Shown: positions 37,915-46,969 of the stretch, piece after piece
Layout of the letters: each line of letters begins with the position of its first letter
Position numbering within the stretch: position 1 is the stretch's first letter
Assembly (NCBI RefSeq): GCF_000214825.1
Contig: NC_015581.1
Span: 806,001 to 870,000 of the forward strand
Origin: Thiomicrospira cyclica ALM1
GTDB lineage: Bacteria; Pseudomonadota; Gammaproteobacteria; Thiomicrospirales; Thiomicrospiraceae
DNA: 64,000 bases
Reading direction: 5' to 3'
Program-made: the position numbers and the translations under genes
The notes under the pieces: generated by a model
Seen by the model: the letters and a program-made list of their open reading frames with translations, nothing else
What the model was told of the DNA's origin: nothing
Databases searched by the model: none

Positions 37915-38430
37915 ATGGAAAAAATTGGTCTTTTTTATGGTACAGATACTGGCAATACAGAGCGCGTTGCCGACATGATAAAAAACGAACTAGGCGCTGA
38001 TCACGTCGATATTTACGATATTGCCAGTGCCAAAGCCAGTGATTTTGAGGGTTATACAAAATTAATTCTAGGTCAGCCAACCTGGTACTACGGTGAGCGT
38101 CAAAGCAGTTGGGATGATTTTTGGGAAGATTTTTGTGCGATTGATTTTACCGATAAAACAGTCGCCTGTTTTGGTCTGGGCGATCAAGCCGATTATGCGG
38201 AATATTTTGTTGATGCCGTGGGCATGATGCACGATGTGGTATTGCAAAACGGCGGCTCGCCAGCGGGTTATTGGTCGACAGAAGGTTATGAATATGATGA
38301 GTCGAAAGCAGCCACAGATGATGGTGAATTCTTTGTCGGCTTGGCTATTGATGAAGATCAGCAAGCCGAATTAACGGAACAGCGCGTCAAAGACTGGGTT
38401 GCCCAAATCAAAGAGGAAATGGCGCTTTAA
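37915..38430 (+). CDS. fldA: Long-chain flavodoxin FldA
   Basis: 171-aa FMN electron carrier that can replace ferredoxin. The phosphate loop GTDTGNTERVA is at about residues 10-20, FMN-stacking aromatics lie in PTWYYGE and GLGDQADYAEYF, and the long-chain insertion is present. The product is strongly acidic. It is well separated from ampD and has its own promoter. It converges with the HAD gene across 9 bp. Confidence 0.94.
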   Translation: MEKIGLFYGTDTGNTERVADMIKNELGADHVDIYDIASAKASDFEGYTKLILGQPTWYYGERQSSWDDFWEDFCAIDFTDKTVACFGLGDQADYAEYFVDAVGMMHDVVLQNGGSPAGYWSTEGYEYDESKAATDDGEFFVGLAIDEDQQAELTEQRVKDWVAQIKEEMAL

Positions 38431-38439
38431 TGCGATGAC

Positions 38440-39099
38440 TTAACCGCGTAAGCTCAAAATAGGCCAGTTATGTGTTTCAGCATACTGGCGCAAACATTCA
38501 TCTGGATCAACGGCGACAGGATTAGGCACCCGTTTTAGTAATGGTAAGTCATTATGAGAGTCTGAATAAAAATGACTTAACTCTAATTGCGGTTCTTGCG
38601 ATCTCAGCCAATCTTTAAGCCGTAATATTTTGCCCTCTTGAAATGAAGGTATTCCGGCAACTTCCCCTGTAAATCGACCATTTTTTATATCGGGTTTGGT
38701 ACCGATTAAATGTGCAATGCCTAAACGCTGCGCTATGGGTTGGGTAATAAATTCATTGGTTGCGGTAATAATGAGCAGTGTGTGCCCTTGGTCTCGATGC
38801 TGAGCAACTAAATCTATCGCTTTAGGTAACATAATCGGCTCAATAAACTCAGCCATAAAGCGTTCATGCAGTTGCGCTAACTCCGTTTGACTAAAAGCTA
38901 TTAAGGGCTTTAATACAAAGTGTTGATAGGCTAGGATATCTAAATTCCCTTGTTGGTATTGCTGATAGAACGCATCGTTTTGAGCGCGATGCGTGCTTGC
39001 ATCAACAAGCCCTTGAGCAATTAAAAATTCGCCCCATAGGTGGTCACTATCGCCACCAATTAGGGTGTTATCAAGGTCGAAAATTGTGAGTTTGCTCAA
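38440..39099 (-). CDS. HAD-IB family phosphatase
   Basis: 219-aa haloacid dehalogenase-type hydrolase of the SerB-like IB subfamily. Motif I FDLDNTL is at residues 7-13, motif II is IITATNEF, and motif III and IV are represented by K154-region EGKILRL and YSDSHNDLPLL. Substrate unknown. Divergent from rppH. Confidence 0.85.
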   Translation of the reverse strand: MSKLTIFDLDNTLIGGDSDHLWGEFLIAQGLVDASTHRAQNDAFYQQYQQGNLDILAYQHFVLKPLIAFSQTELAQLHERFMAEFIEPIMLPKAIDLVAQHRDQGHTLLIITATNEFITQPIAQRLGIAHLIGTKPDIKNGRFTGEVAGIPSFQEGKILRLKDWLRSQEPQLELSHFYSDSHNDLPLLKRVPNPVAVDPDECLRQYAETHNWPILSLRG

Positions 39100-39241
39100 A
39101 GTTATGTCCTTTTAAAATCAATTGAAATTTTTAATAGCCTGAAATAAAACCTGTTTAGCAATTGAAAAAACGCGTAAAGTTGGTCATTATTAAAAAATTA
39201 TAATTACACAGACGCACAGGTTGCGGTTGAAGGACGATCTG

Positions 39242-39730
39242 GTGATAGATTCCAATGGGTACCGACCTAATGTTGGTATTATAATCGTAAATAAACACGG
39301 AAAACTATTTTGGGGTAAGCGGATTCAACAAGACGCTTGGCAGTTCCCACAAGGTGGGATACGTGAATATGAAACGCCACAGCAAGCGGCTTTTCGAGAA
39401 TTAAAAGAAGAGGTTGGTTTAAGTCCTTCTGATGTGCGTGTTTTGGCAAAGACACAGGATTGGTTGCATTATAACTTGCCTCGCCATTTAATTCGACAAC
39501 ACAGTCATCCAGTCTGTATTGGTCAAAAGCAAATCTGGTTTTTGCTTGGACTCGAGGCTGACGAATCGGCCATCAATTTATCAGTTCATCCATCTCCCGA
39601 GTTTGAAGATTGGCTTTGGGTCGATTATTGGTTGCCTGTGCAACAGGTGGTCAATTTTAAACAATCCGTTTATCAACAAGCACTTTCTGAGCTTGAGCCT
39701 GCCTTAAATGCTTTCTGGATTCAGCGTTAG
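39242..39730 (+). CDS. rppH: RNA pyrophosphohydrolase
   Basis: Nudix enzyme that removes pyrophosphate from mRNA 5' ends and so triggers decay. The GTG at 39242 ([12 protein letters not shown], read with initiator Met) has AAGGA seven bases upstream and aligns with E. coli RppH MIDDDGYRPNVG. The product is 162 aa. A TTG at 39221 would add seven residues. The Nudix box is [20 protein letters not shown] followed by VGL. TATAAT at 39199-39204 is the likely -10 box. Confidence 0.94.
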   Translation: MIDSNGYRPNVGIIIVNKHGKLFWGKRIQQDAWQFPQGGIREYETPQQAAFRELKEEVGLSPSDVRVLAKTQDWLHYNLPRHLIRQHSHPVCIGQKQIWFLLGLEADESAINLSVHPSPEFEDWLWVDYWLPVQQVVNFKQSVYQQALSELEPALNAFWIQR

Positions 39731-39805
39731 TTCTATAAAATCAATGACTTGCATCGTATTCTTATAATTGGGTCTTAACCTAGCTATCTTTTTAGTGCAA
39801 AAAAA

Positions 39806-39814
39806 TGGTATGAT
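39806..39814 (+). promoter_or_regulatory. Extended -10 promoter of the aceEF-lpd operon
   Basis: TGGTATGAT is a TGn extended -10 element. No good -35 hexamer lies 17 bp upstream. It predicts a 5' leader of about 125 nt before aceE that holds two hairpins. Confidence 0.5.
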
Positions 39815-39837
39815 GACCGCCATAAAATTTTCAGGTT

Positions 39838-39919
39838 AGAGGCTTATGGGTGAAATTAACATGCTCACCTGATAAGTCCTCTGTTTATTTCACGCACCAC
39901 ATTTAACCCAAGGTGCGTG
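39838..39919 (+). promoter_or_regulatory. Structured 5' leader of aceE (two hairpins)
   Basis: Hairpin A pairs AGAGGCTTATGGGTGA (39838-39853) with TCACCTGATAAGTCCTCT (39865-39882), about 15 bp with small bulges, and is followed by the T-rich GTTTATTT. Hairpin B pairs CACGCACC (39891-39898) perfectly with GGTGCGTG (39912-39919). The decamer TTAACCCAAG is repeated at 39903-39912 and 39925-39934, the second copy just before the ribosome site AGAGGTG. No known riboswitch family is recognised. Confidence 0.55.
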
Positions 39920-39946
39920 GTTGCTTAACCCAAGAGGTGACAAACT

Positions 39947-42610
39947 ATGAGTGATCAATTCATTGATCAAGATACGCAAGAAACGCAAGAATGGCTCGAT
40001 GCTTTAGAGGCTGTTGTTGAATTTGAAGGCGCTGAGAAAGCGCAGCATTTAATCGCAACCTTAATCGAAAAAGCCCGTGTTCACGGCATCGACATTCCTT
40101 ATTCTGCAAATACTCCCTACATCAATACCATTGCCCAAGAAGAGCAAGCTAATTACCCCGGTGATTTAAGTATTGAACGTCGTATTCGCGCTATTTTGCG
40201 TTGGAATGCCATGGCGATGGTTGTAAAAGCGAATAAAGCAACCAGCGTTGGTGGTCATATTGCGTCTTACGCATCCAGTTGCACCTTGTATGAAGTGGGT
40301 ATGAACCATTTCTTTAAAGGCGCTGACCATCCGGTTGGTGGTGATATGGTGTTTTTTCAGGGACACACAGCACCTGGTATGTATGCGCGTGCTTTTATGG
40401 AGGGGCGTTTAGAAGAGGATCAACTCAATAATTTCCGTCAAGAAGTCGATGGCAATGGATTGTCCTCATATCCACATCCTTGGCTCATGCCCGATTTTTG
40501 GCAATTTCCCACCGTATCCATGGGTCTTGGTCCTTTAATGGCGATTTACCAGGCCCGTTTTATGAAATATATGGAAAAGCGCGGATTGGCTAAAACCGAG
40601 GGTCGTAAAGTCTGGGCGTTTTTGGGTGATGGAGAGATGGACGAGCCCGAATCACGCGGTGCTATTCAGTTAGCCCAACGCGAACATCTGGATAATCTTA
40701 TTTTTGTGGTCAACTGTAACCTACAGCGGTTAGATGGACCAGTACGTGGTAACGGCAAAATTATTCAAGAACTCGAAGGTATGTTCCGTGGCGCGGGTTG
40801 GAATGTAATCAAAGTGCTATGGGGTACCGGTTGGGACACATTACTGGCGAAGGATGTTACTGGTAAGCTGATTGAGCGGATGGGCGAAGTGGTTGATGGT
40901 GAATACCAGGCCTACAAAGCAAAAAGTGGTGCTTATGTTCGTGAGCATTTCTTTGGCAAGTATCCAGAAACAGCCGCATTGGTCAAGGATATGACCGATG
41001 ATGAAATTTTCCGTTTAACCCGCGGAGGACACTCGCCACGCAAAATTTATAATGCTTATAAGCGAGCAACCGAAACTAAAAATCAGCCATCTGTTATTTT
41101 AGCGAAAACGGTTAAGGGCTATGGCATGGGTGAGTTTGGTGAGGCCGCTAACAGTGCGCATCAACAGAAAAAACTTGATATCGACGGCTTGAAATATTTC
41201 CGTGATCGTTTTTCGGTGCCAATTTCCGATGAGCAACTTGAAAATAGTGTGCCTTTTTATCGTCCAGCCGATGACAGTCCGATTATGGAATATGTGCGAG
41301 CGCGCCGTCAGGAACTCGGTGGTGCGCTTCCATTGCGCCAGGATGTAGCTGAAAGCTTGCCTGTGCCTGATTTAGCGGCATTTAAAATGCTGCTAGAAGG
41401 CACGGCCGATCGTGAAATGTCTTCTACCATGGCTTTTGTGCGCATTTTGTCTATTATTCTGCGTGATAAAGAGTTGGGTAAACGCATCGTGCCGATTATT
41501 CCTGATGAAGCTCGTACCTTTGGTATGGAAGGCTTATTTAGGCAGATTGGTATTTATGACCCAGCAGGGCAACTTTATGAGCCGGTCGATCATGACCAGC
41601 TAATGTGGTACAAAGAATCATCCAACGGTCAGGTGCTTGAAGAAGGCATTAACGAAGCGGGTGCGATGTCATCTTGGATTTCGGCGGCAACCGCTTATGC
41701 CAACTATGGCGTGGCGATGATTCCGTTCTACATCTATTACTCGATGTTTGGTTTTCAGCGCATTGGTGATTTGGCCTGGGCCGCCGGTGATTCGCGTGCA
41801 CGTGGTTTCTTGATTGGCGGCACAGCAGGGCGTACAACGCTAGAAGGTGAAGGTTTACAACATCAAGATGGTCATAACCTGGTAATGTTTGATGCAATTC
41901 CTAACTGTTTGAGCTATGACCCGACTTTTGGCTACGAAATGGCGGTTATTATTCAGGATGGTATGCGTCGGATGTTAACTGACAAAGAAGATGTGTTTTA
42001 TTACATCACTGCTATGAATGAAAACTATAGCCATCCTGCGATGCCGGAAGGCGTTGAAGAAGGCATCTTAAAAGGTATTTATCCTTTCAAAAAATCGACT
42101 GCCAAGAAGGCAAAACATCGCGTTCAGTTAATGGGCTCTGGCACCATTTTCCGTGAAGTGATTGCCGCAGCTGAAATGCTCGAAGCCGATTGGGGTGTAG
42201 CAGCAGACATTTGGGGTGTGCCCAGCTTTAACCTATTGCGCCGTGAGGGTATGGAAGTTACGCGTTGGAATACCCTGCATCCAACAGCCGAGCCAAAAGT
42301 ATCTTATGTGACCGAAGTATTAGCAGGTGCTGAAGGGCCATTTATTGCGGCAACCGACTATATTCGTGATTATGCCAACCGCATTCGTGAATATGTGCCG
42401 GGTGATTATCATGTATTGGGTACCGATGGTTTTGGCCGTTCTGATACACGTGAGCAGTTACGTAAATTCTTTGAAGTGAATCGTTATTACATCGTGCTTG
42501 AAGCCCTAAAAGCGTTAAAAGTTCAAGGCAAGGTTACTGCGGATACATTAGAAAAAGCAATGACACAGTATGGATTGGATGCTGAAAAGAGCTTCCCAAT
42601 TCACGCTTAA
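39947..42610 (+). CDS. aceE: Pyruvate dehydrogenase E1 component (homodimeric type)
   Basis: 887-aa thiamine-diphosphate enzyme that decarboxylates pyruvate and acetylates the E2 lipoyl group. Length equals E. coli AceE. The ThDP motif begins GDGEMDEPES and ends NCNLQRLDGPV, with GGHSPRKIYNAY and the C-terminal GTDGFGRSDTREQLR typical of this type. There is no lipoyl domain. GAGGTG precedes the ATG. First gene of aceE-aceF-lpd. Confidence 0.97.
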   Translation: MSDQFIDQDTQETQEWLDALEAVVEFEGAEKAQHLIATLIEKARVHGIDIPYSANTPYINTIAQEEQANYPGDLSIERRIRAILRWNAMAMVVKANKATSVGGHIASYASSCTLYEVGMNHFFKGADHPVGGDMVFFQGHTAPGMYARAFMEGRLEEDQLNNFRQEVDGNGLSSYPHPWLMPDFWQFPTVSMGLGPLMAIYQARFMKYMEKRGLAKTEGRKVWAFLGDGEMDEPESRGAIQLAQREHLDNLIFVVNCNLQRLDGPVRGNGKIIQELEGMFRGAGWNVIKVLWGTGWDTLLAKDVTGKLIERMGEVVDGEYQAYKAKSGAYVREHFFGKYPETAALVKDMTDDEIFRLTRGGHSPRKIYNAYKRATETKNQPSVILAKTVKGYGMGEFGEAANSAHQQKKLDIDGLKYFRDRFSVPISDEQLENSVPFYRPADDSPIMEYVRARRQELGGALPLRQDVAESLPVPDLAAFKMLLEGTADREMSSTMAFVRILSIILRDKELGKRIVPIIPDEARTFGMEGLFRQIGIYDPAGQLYEPVDHDQLMWYKESSNGQVLEEGINEAGAMSSWISAATAYANYGVAMIPFYIYYSMFGFQRIGDLAWAAGDSRARGFLIGGTAGRTTLEGEGLQHQDGHNLVMFDAIPNCLSYDPTFGYEMAVIIQDGMRRMLTDKEDVFYYITAMNENYSHPAMPEGVEEGILKGIYPFKKSTAKKAKHRVQLMGSGTIFREVIAAAEMLEADWGVAADIWGVPSFNLLRREGMEVTRWNTLHPTAEPKVSYVTEVLAGAEGPFIAATDYIRDYANRIREYVPGDYHVLGTDGFGRSDTREQLRKFFEVNRYYIVLEALKALKVQGKVTADTLEKAMTQYGLDAEKSFPIHA

Positions 42611-42637
42611 TTCACGCGGATAGTTAAGGACATTAAT

Positions 42638-43984
42638 ATGGCAAAAATACAGTTATTAGTACCTGACATCGGCGATTTTGACAGCGTTGATGTTATTGAA
42701 GTGTTAATTAATGACGGTGACCAGATTCAACTGGATGATTCAGTGCTGACGCTGGAATCGGATAAGGCGACAATGGAAGTGCCTGCAACCTACGCCGGTA
42801 AAGTCTCTAATCTGCAAGTGAAGGTTGGCGATAAGGTGGCTAAGGGGTCTTATATTTGCGACCTTGAGGTTTCTGATGCGGCCGTTGCAGCGCCGAATGA
42901 TGCTTCAACTGAGCAGCAAACGCCAACGGTTGCGGAAATTGCGGCGGCGCCAGCTGCTGTGGAACAAGCACCGACCAAGCTGCATGAACAAACTCATGCA
43001 TCGAACGTCGGCCTGCCGATTGCTCGCTCGGTGTCCAATACACCAAAGCCCGTTAACCATCAATCGAGTGGTGCGGTGTTTCATGCCACCCCGACAGTGC
43101 GGGCTTTTGCCCGGGTGCTGGGTGTTGAGTTAACTCAAGTATCGGGAAGCGGTAGTAAAGGTCGTATTTTAAAGACGGATATTGAGGCCTTTGTGAAGTC
43201 GGTTATGCAAGCTGGTGGTGCTCAGGCGACCTCAGGTACTGTGGGTAGTGGTATTCCAGTACTCCCAACGATTGACTTTACCCAGTTTGGCGAGGTAGAA
43301 GAAGTTGAGCTAAGTCGGATTAAAAAGATTTCCGGCAAACACCTCTCCACGGCCTGGTTAAATATTCCGCATGTTACTCAATTTGATGAGTGTGACATTA
43401 CTTCGCTAGAAGAATTCCGCAAGGATATGAAGGCGCAAGCTGAAAAAGCCGGTGTTAAGTTGACACCACTGGTGTTTATTATGAAAGCGGTCGTTGCCGG
43501 ATTAAAGTCGTTTCCGAACTTCAATGCGTCGCTGTCGCCAGACGGGCAAAAACTGCTTCGCAAGGGCTATTTTAATATTGGAATTGCGGTCGATACACCA
43601 AATGGTTTAGTTGTTCCGGTGGTTCGCGATGTTGATCAAAAATCGATTTTTGAATTATCGCGTGAATTAATGGAACTCAGTGCCAAGGCGCGTGATGGCA
43701 AATTATCACCCAAAGACTTATCCGGTGGCTGTTTCAGTATTTCTAGTTTGGGCGGTATTGGTGGCACGCAGTTTACCCCAATAGTGAATGCCCCAGAAGT
43801 GGCCATTATGGGGGTTTCTAAGGCGAAAATACAGCCAGTATGGGATGGTAGTAGTTTCCAGCCCCGCCTAATAATGCCGTTTAGTGTCTCCTATGATCAC
43901 CGGGTTATTGATGGCGCGGAAGGTGTGCGCTTTACTCAGTTTATTGGTCAACATTTGGCGGACATTCGCCAATTATTACTGTAA
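42638..43984 (+). CDS. aceF: Pyruvate dehydrogenase E2, dihydrolipoamide acetyltransferase
   Basis: 448-aa core enzyme of the PDH complex. It has one N-terminal lipoyl domain with Lys43 in ESDKATMEV, an Ala/Pro-rich linker, a peripheral-subunit-binding domain (about 146-184, VRAFARVLGVEL) and a catalytic domain with DHRVIDGAEG near residue 420. E. coli AceF has three lipoyl domains, so this is the short form. It lies 27 bp after aceE and 15 bp before lpd. Confidence 0.96.
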   Translation: MAKIQLLVPDIGDFDSVDVIEVLINDGDQIQLDDSVLTLESDKATMEVPATYAGKVSNLQVKVGDKVAKGSYICDLEVSDAAVAAPNDASTEQQTPTVAEIAAAPAAVEQAPTKLHEQTHASNVGLPIARSVSNTPKPVNHQSSGAVFHATPTVRAFARVLGVELTQVSGSGSKGRILKTDIEAFVKSVMQAGGAQATSGTVGSGIPVLPTIDFTQFGEVEEVELSRIKKISGKHLSTAWLNIPHVTQFDECDITSLEEFRKDMKAQAEKAGVKLTPLVFIMKAVVAGLKSFPNFNASLSPDGQKLLRKGYFNIGIAVDTPNGLVVPVVRDVDQKSIFELSRELMELSAKARDGKLSPKDLSGGCFSISSLGGIGGTQFTPIVNAPEVAIMGVSKAKIQPVWDGSSFQPRLIMPFSVSYDHRVIDGAEGVRFTQFIGQHLADIRQLLL

Positions 43985-43999
43985 TTGCAAGGAGCCTGT

Positions 44000-45769
44000 A
44001 TGAGTCAAGTTGTTGAAATATGCGTTCCCGATATTGGTGATTTTGCGGATGTTGATGTTATTGAGGTATTGGTAGCGGTTGGTGATGAGGTGGTACAAGA
44101 TGACTCTTTGCTAACCTTAGAATCTGACAAGGCCACCATGGAAGTGCCTTCGCCTTTTGCAGGTAAGATTATGGCTGTCAGTGTTATTGTCGGTGAGAAA
44201 GTTCGAGCCGGTAGTGTGATAGGTCAAATGGAAATTGCTGATGAGAGTCCTGCTAAGCTGGCTGAAGCTCCAGTAGCCTCGGCAGGACCAAAGCAAACCA
44301 CTGCCGCGTCCTTAGCGTCATCAGTCGTTGCTGCTCAGAGTTTACCGCCTGCGGATAAAACCGCAGAGGTGGTGGTCTTGGGTGGTGGTCCAGGTGGTTA
44401 CACCGCGGCGTTTCGTGCGGCGGATTTGGGTAAAAAAGTTATCCTAATTGAGCGCTACCCTGTCATTGGAGGGGTCTGCTTAAATGTTGGCTGTATTCCA
44501 TCCAAAGCCTTATTGCATATGTCGGTCATTCTAAATGAGACCAAAGACATGACCGCTCATGGCATTAGTTTTGCCCAACCTGAAATTGATCTGGATAAAA
44601 TGCGGGGCTATAAAAATAGCGTGATTGGGAAGTTGACCGGTGGTTTAGCCGCGTTGGCTAAGCAGCGTAAAGTTGAGGTTGTTACCGGTTATGGTAAGTT
44701 CTCATCAGCCAATAGCATTACGGTGACTGCCGATGACGGTAGCGAACAAACTATTGCTTTTGAAAAAGCGGTGATTGCGGCGGGTTCTCGGGTTATTAAA
44801 CTTCCTTTCATTCCTCATGACGACCCTCGTGTTATGGATTCTACTGACGCGCTTGAATTGGCTGAAATCCCCAAACGTCTATTGGTGATTGGCGGTGGCA
44901 TTATTGGCTTAGAAATGGCGCAGGTTTATGATTCCTTAGGCTCAAAAGTAACCATTGTTGAGTTGGGTGATACCATTATTCCGGGTGCGGATAAGGATAT
45001 TAGCCGTCCGTTGTTGAAGCGTATTAAAGCGCGCTACGAAAATGTTTTTTTGAAGTCAAAAGTCACCCATGTTGAAGCGCAACCTGGTGGGCTTGTGGTG
45101 TCTTTTGAAGGCAAAGATTGTCCCACGCAGGATACTTTTGATCGTGTCTTAGTGGCGGTAGGTCGAACACCCAACGGCAAATTGATTGATGCCGAAAAAG
45201 CGGGTGTTGCAGTTAATGATTGGAGCTTTATAGAGGTTGATGACCGTCAACAGACCAATGTTCCCCATATCTATGCTATTGGTGATATTGTTGGTCAGCC
45301 GATGTTGGCTCACAAAGCGGTTCATGAAGGTAAAGTGGCTGCCGAAGTGATTTGTGGCTTGCCTAGTGCCTTTACGCCGATGGGGATTCCATCAGTGGCC
45401 TATACCGATCCTGAAGTGGCTTGGGCTGGTAAAACCGAAGACCAGCTGAAAGCAGAAGGGGTTGAGTACGAAAAAGGGGCTTTCCCTTGGGCGGCTTCTG
45501 GCCGTAGTTTAAGTATTGGACGTGATGAAGGCTTAACCAAAGCGTTATTCTGTGCCAAAACCCATCGCTTGTTGGGTGCGGGTATTGTGGGAACGAATGC
45601 AGGTGAATTAATTGCTGAAGCCATGTTGGCGATTGAAATGGGTGCGGATATGCAGGATATTGGTTTAACCATTCATCCACATCCTACGCTGAGTGAAACG
45701 CTTGGCTTTGCCGCTGAAATGGCCGAAGGCACGATTACGGATTTGATTGCGCCTAAAAAGAAAAAATAG
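44000..45769 (+). CDS. lpdA: Dihydrolipoyl dehydrogenase (E3) with N-terminal lipoyl domain
   Basis: 589-aa flavoprotein that reoxidises dihydrolipoamide with NAD. I start at ATG 44000, with AAGGAG six bases upstream; the frame extends to 43985 without support. Residues 1-80 are a lipoyl domain with Lys44 (ESDKATMEV), very similar to that of AceF, then an Ala/Ser-rich linker. The E3 part starts at about residue 118 with FAD motif GGGPGGY, redox cysteines in GGVCLNVGCIPSK (about 159 and 164), NAD motif GGGIIGLE and the C-terminal active-site motif HPHPTLSE. Lipoyl-E3 fusions are known in Neisseria and several proteobacteria. Confidence 0.96.
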   Translation: MSQVVEICVPDIGDFADVDVIEVLVAVGDEVVQDDSLLTLESDKATMEVPSPFAGKIMAVSVIVGEKVRAGSVIGQMEIADESPAKLAEAPVASAGPKQTTAASLASSVVAAQSLPPADKTAEVVVLGGGPGGYTAAFRAADLGKKVILIERYPVIGGVCLNVGCIPSKALLHMSVILNETKDMTAHGISFAQPEIDLDKMRGYKNSVIGKLTGGLAALAKQRKVEVVTGYGKFSSANSITVTADDGSEQTIAFEKAVIAAGSRVIKLPFIPHDDPRVMDSTDALELAEIPKRLLVIGGGIIGLEMAQVYDSLGSKVTIVELGDTIIPGADKDISRPLLKRIKARYENVFLKSKVTHVEAQPGGLVVSFEGKDCPTQDTFDRVLVAVGRTPNGKLIDAEKAGVAVNDWSFIEVDDRQQTNVPHIYAIGDIVGQPMLAHKAVHEGKVAAEVICGLPSAFTPMGIPSVAYTDPEVAWAGKTEDQLKAEGVEYEKGAFPWAASGRSLSIGRDEGLTKALFCAKTHRLLGAGIVGTNAGELIAEAMLAIEMGADMQDIGLTIHPHPTLSETLGFAAEMAEGTITDLIAPKKKK

Positions 45770-45786
45770 TATCGACTTTGGTCTAT

Positions 45787-45810
45787 AACCCCGTTACGAC
45801 GGGGTTTTTT
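45787..45810 (+). terminator. Rho-independent terminator of the aceE-aceF-lpd operon
   Basis: AACCCCGT (45787-45794), loop TACG and ACGGGGTT (45799-45806) form an 8-bp perfect stem followed by TTTTTTGTTTT. Confidence 0.93.
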
Positions 45811-45836
45811 GTTTTAACTTATGCTGGATAATGCTT

Positions 45837-46514
45837 ATGCGACAGCCGATTCCTATTCATTATGAGCATTCCCAGTTTGTTGTAATAGACAAACCGGCAG
45901 GCATCAGCTTTCATTCCGAGACCGAACCAGGCCTGGTGGTGCGTGTAGAACAACAGCTTAATCATCAGCTTTATCCTGTTCATCGTTTAGATAAAATGAC
46001 GTCAGGTTTAGTGGTTTTAGCTAAAAGTGTTGAAGTTGCTCGGCATTTTCAGCCGTTGTTTGAAAATCGTGATATTGAAAAATATTATCTGGCGATTTCA
46101 ACTCATAAGCCAAAAAAGAAACAAGGTTGGATAAAAGGCGATATGGCACCGAGTCGCCGCGGTAGCTATCGCTTACTCGCATCAAAAACTAATCCTGCGA
46201 TTACCCAATTTGCCAGTTGTTCACTGGCTCCCAGTGAACGCTTATTTTTAGTCAAGCCGCACACGGGTAAAACTCATCAGATTCGGGTAGCCTTAAAAAG
46301 TCTAGGTTCGCCGATTGCCGGTGATCAACGCTATCAAGCCAGCGACGAAGCCGCACTGGAGGATCGAGGTTATTTACATGCGTTTGGTTTGCGTTTTCAG
46401 TTAGATAATCAAGATTATGCTTTCGTTTGTCCACCAAGCTTTGGCACACGTTTTCTCTCTGCTGCGTTTCGTTTACAATATCAAGCTTGGCAAGAACCTT
46501 GGCAGTATTTTTAA
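45837..46514 (+). CDS. RluA-family pseudouridine synthase
   Basis: 225-aa RNA pseudouridine synthase without S4 domain. The catalytic motif HRLDKMTSGL (nucleophile Asp), KPAGISFHS and PHTGKTHQIRVAL are typical of the RluA/TruC group. The target base cannot be told. ATG 45837 fits TGGA at eight bases, better than ATG 45831. Its stop codon TAA shares an A with the ATG of the next gene. It contains a perfect CCAGGCCTGG. Confidence 0.88.
   Translation: MRQPIPIHYEHSQFVVIDKPAGISFHSETEPGLVVRVEQQLNHQLYPVHRLDKMTSGLVVLAKSVEVARHFQPLFENRDIEKYYLAISTHKPKKKQGWIKGDMAPSRRGSYRLLASKTNPAITQFASCSLAPSERLFLVKPHTGKTHQIRVALKSLGSPIAGDQRYQASDEAALEDRGYLHAFGLRFQLDNQDYAFVCPPSFGTRFLSAAFRLQYQAWQEPWQYF
45927..45936. repeat. 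Iterated palindrome CCAGGCCTGG in the RluA-family gene
   Basis: Perfect decamer within ACCAGGCCTGGT; codes Pro-Gly-Leu-Val. Confidence 0.9.
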
Positions 46515-46969
46515 TGACTCAAACTCACAAACAATCTTCATCAGAAAAAACGGTTCGGTATTGGCAAGATGTGCCTCTAAGATACTTAAATCATGAGCAA
46601 TGGGAAAGCTTATGTGATGGGTGTGGTTTGTGTTGTTTAATAAAATTAGTTGATGAAGATACCGGTGAGTTGGTTAATACCCGGGTAGCTTGCCAGTTAA
46701 TGGATCTTAAAACGGGTTTGTGCCGTAATTATGGTGAGCGGAGAAAGTATGTGCCCGAGTGTATTCAGTTGGATATGAGTAAGATACCAAAACTTGACTG
46801 GTTGCCAGAAACCTGTGCCTATCGTTTAAGATACTATGGCCAGCCGCTACCAGATTGGCACCCTCTAAACGCTGGGGATAGGGAGCAGGTGAAATATCAT
46901 GGATTGCAAAGTATCCCGGTGGTGTTATCGGCACCGGGAATTGATCCTGAAGACTATGTTATTCAATAA
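46514..46969 (+). CDS. YcgN-family cysteine cluster protein (UPF0260)
   Basis: 151-aa protein with the conserved cysteine set CDGCGLCC (about residues 35-42), then further cysteines at GLCRNYGERR and VPEC, suggesting an Fe-S or zinc site. It begins at the ATG overlapping the pseudouridine synthase stop by one base. The open frame runs back to 46427, but that part would overlap the upstream gene and has no family match. Function unknown. The 3' end overlaps the convergent cytochrome gene by 11 bp. Confidence 0.85.
   Translation: MTQTHKQSSSEKTVRYWQDVPLRYLNHEQWESLCDGCGLCCLIKLVDEDTGELVNTRVACQLMDLKTGLCRNYGERRKYVPECIQLDMSKIPKLDWLPETCAYRLRYYGQPLPDWHPLNAGDREQVKYHGLQSIPVVLSAPGIDPEDYVIQ

Noticed and set aside
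46427-46513. Upstream extension of the ycgN-like frame with a hydrophobic N-terminus
   Set aside because: It overlaps the pseudouridine synthase gene; the ATG at 46514 overlaps that gene's stop by one base and starts a normal YcgN.
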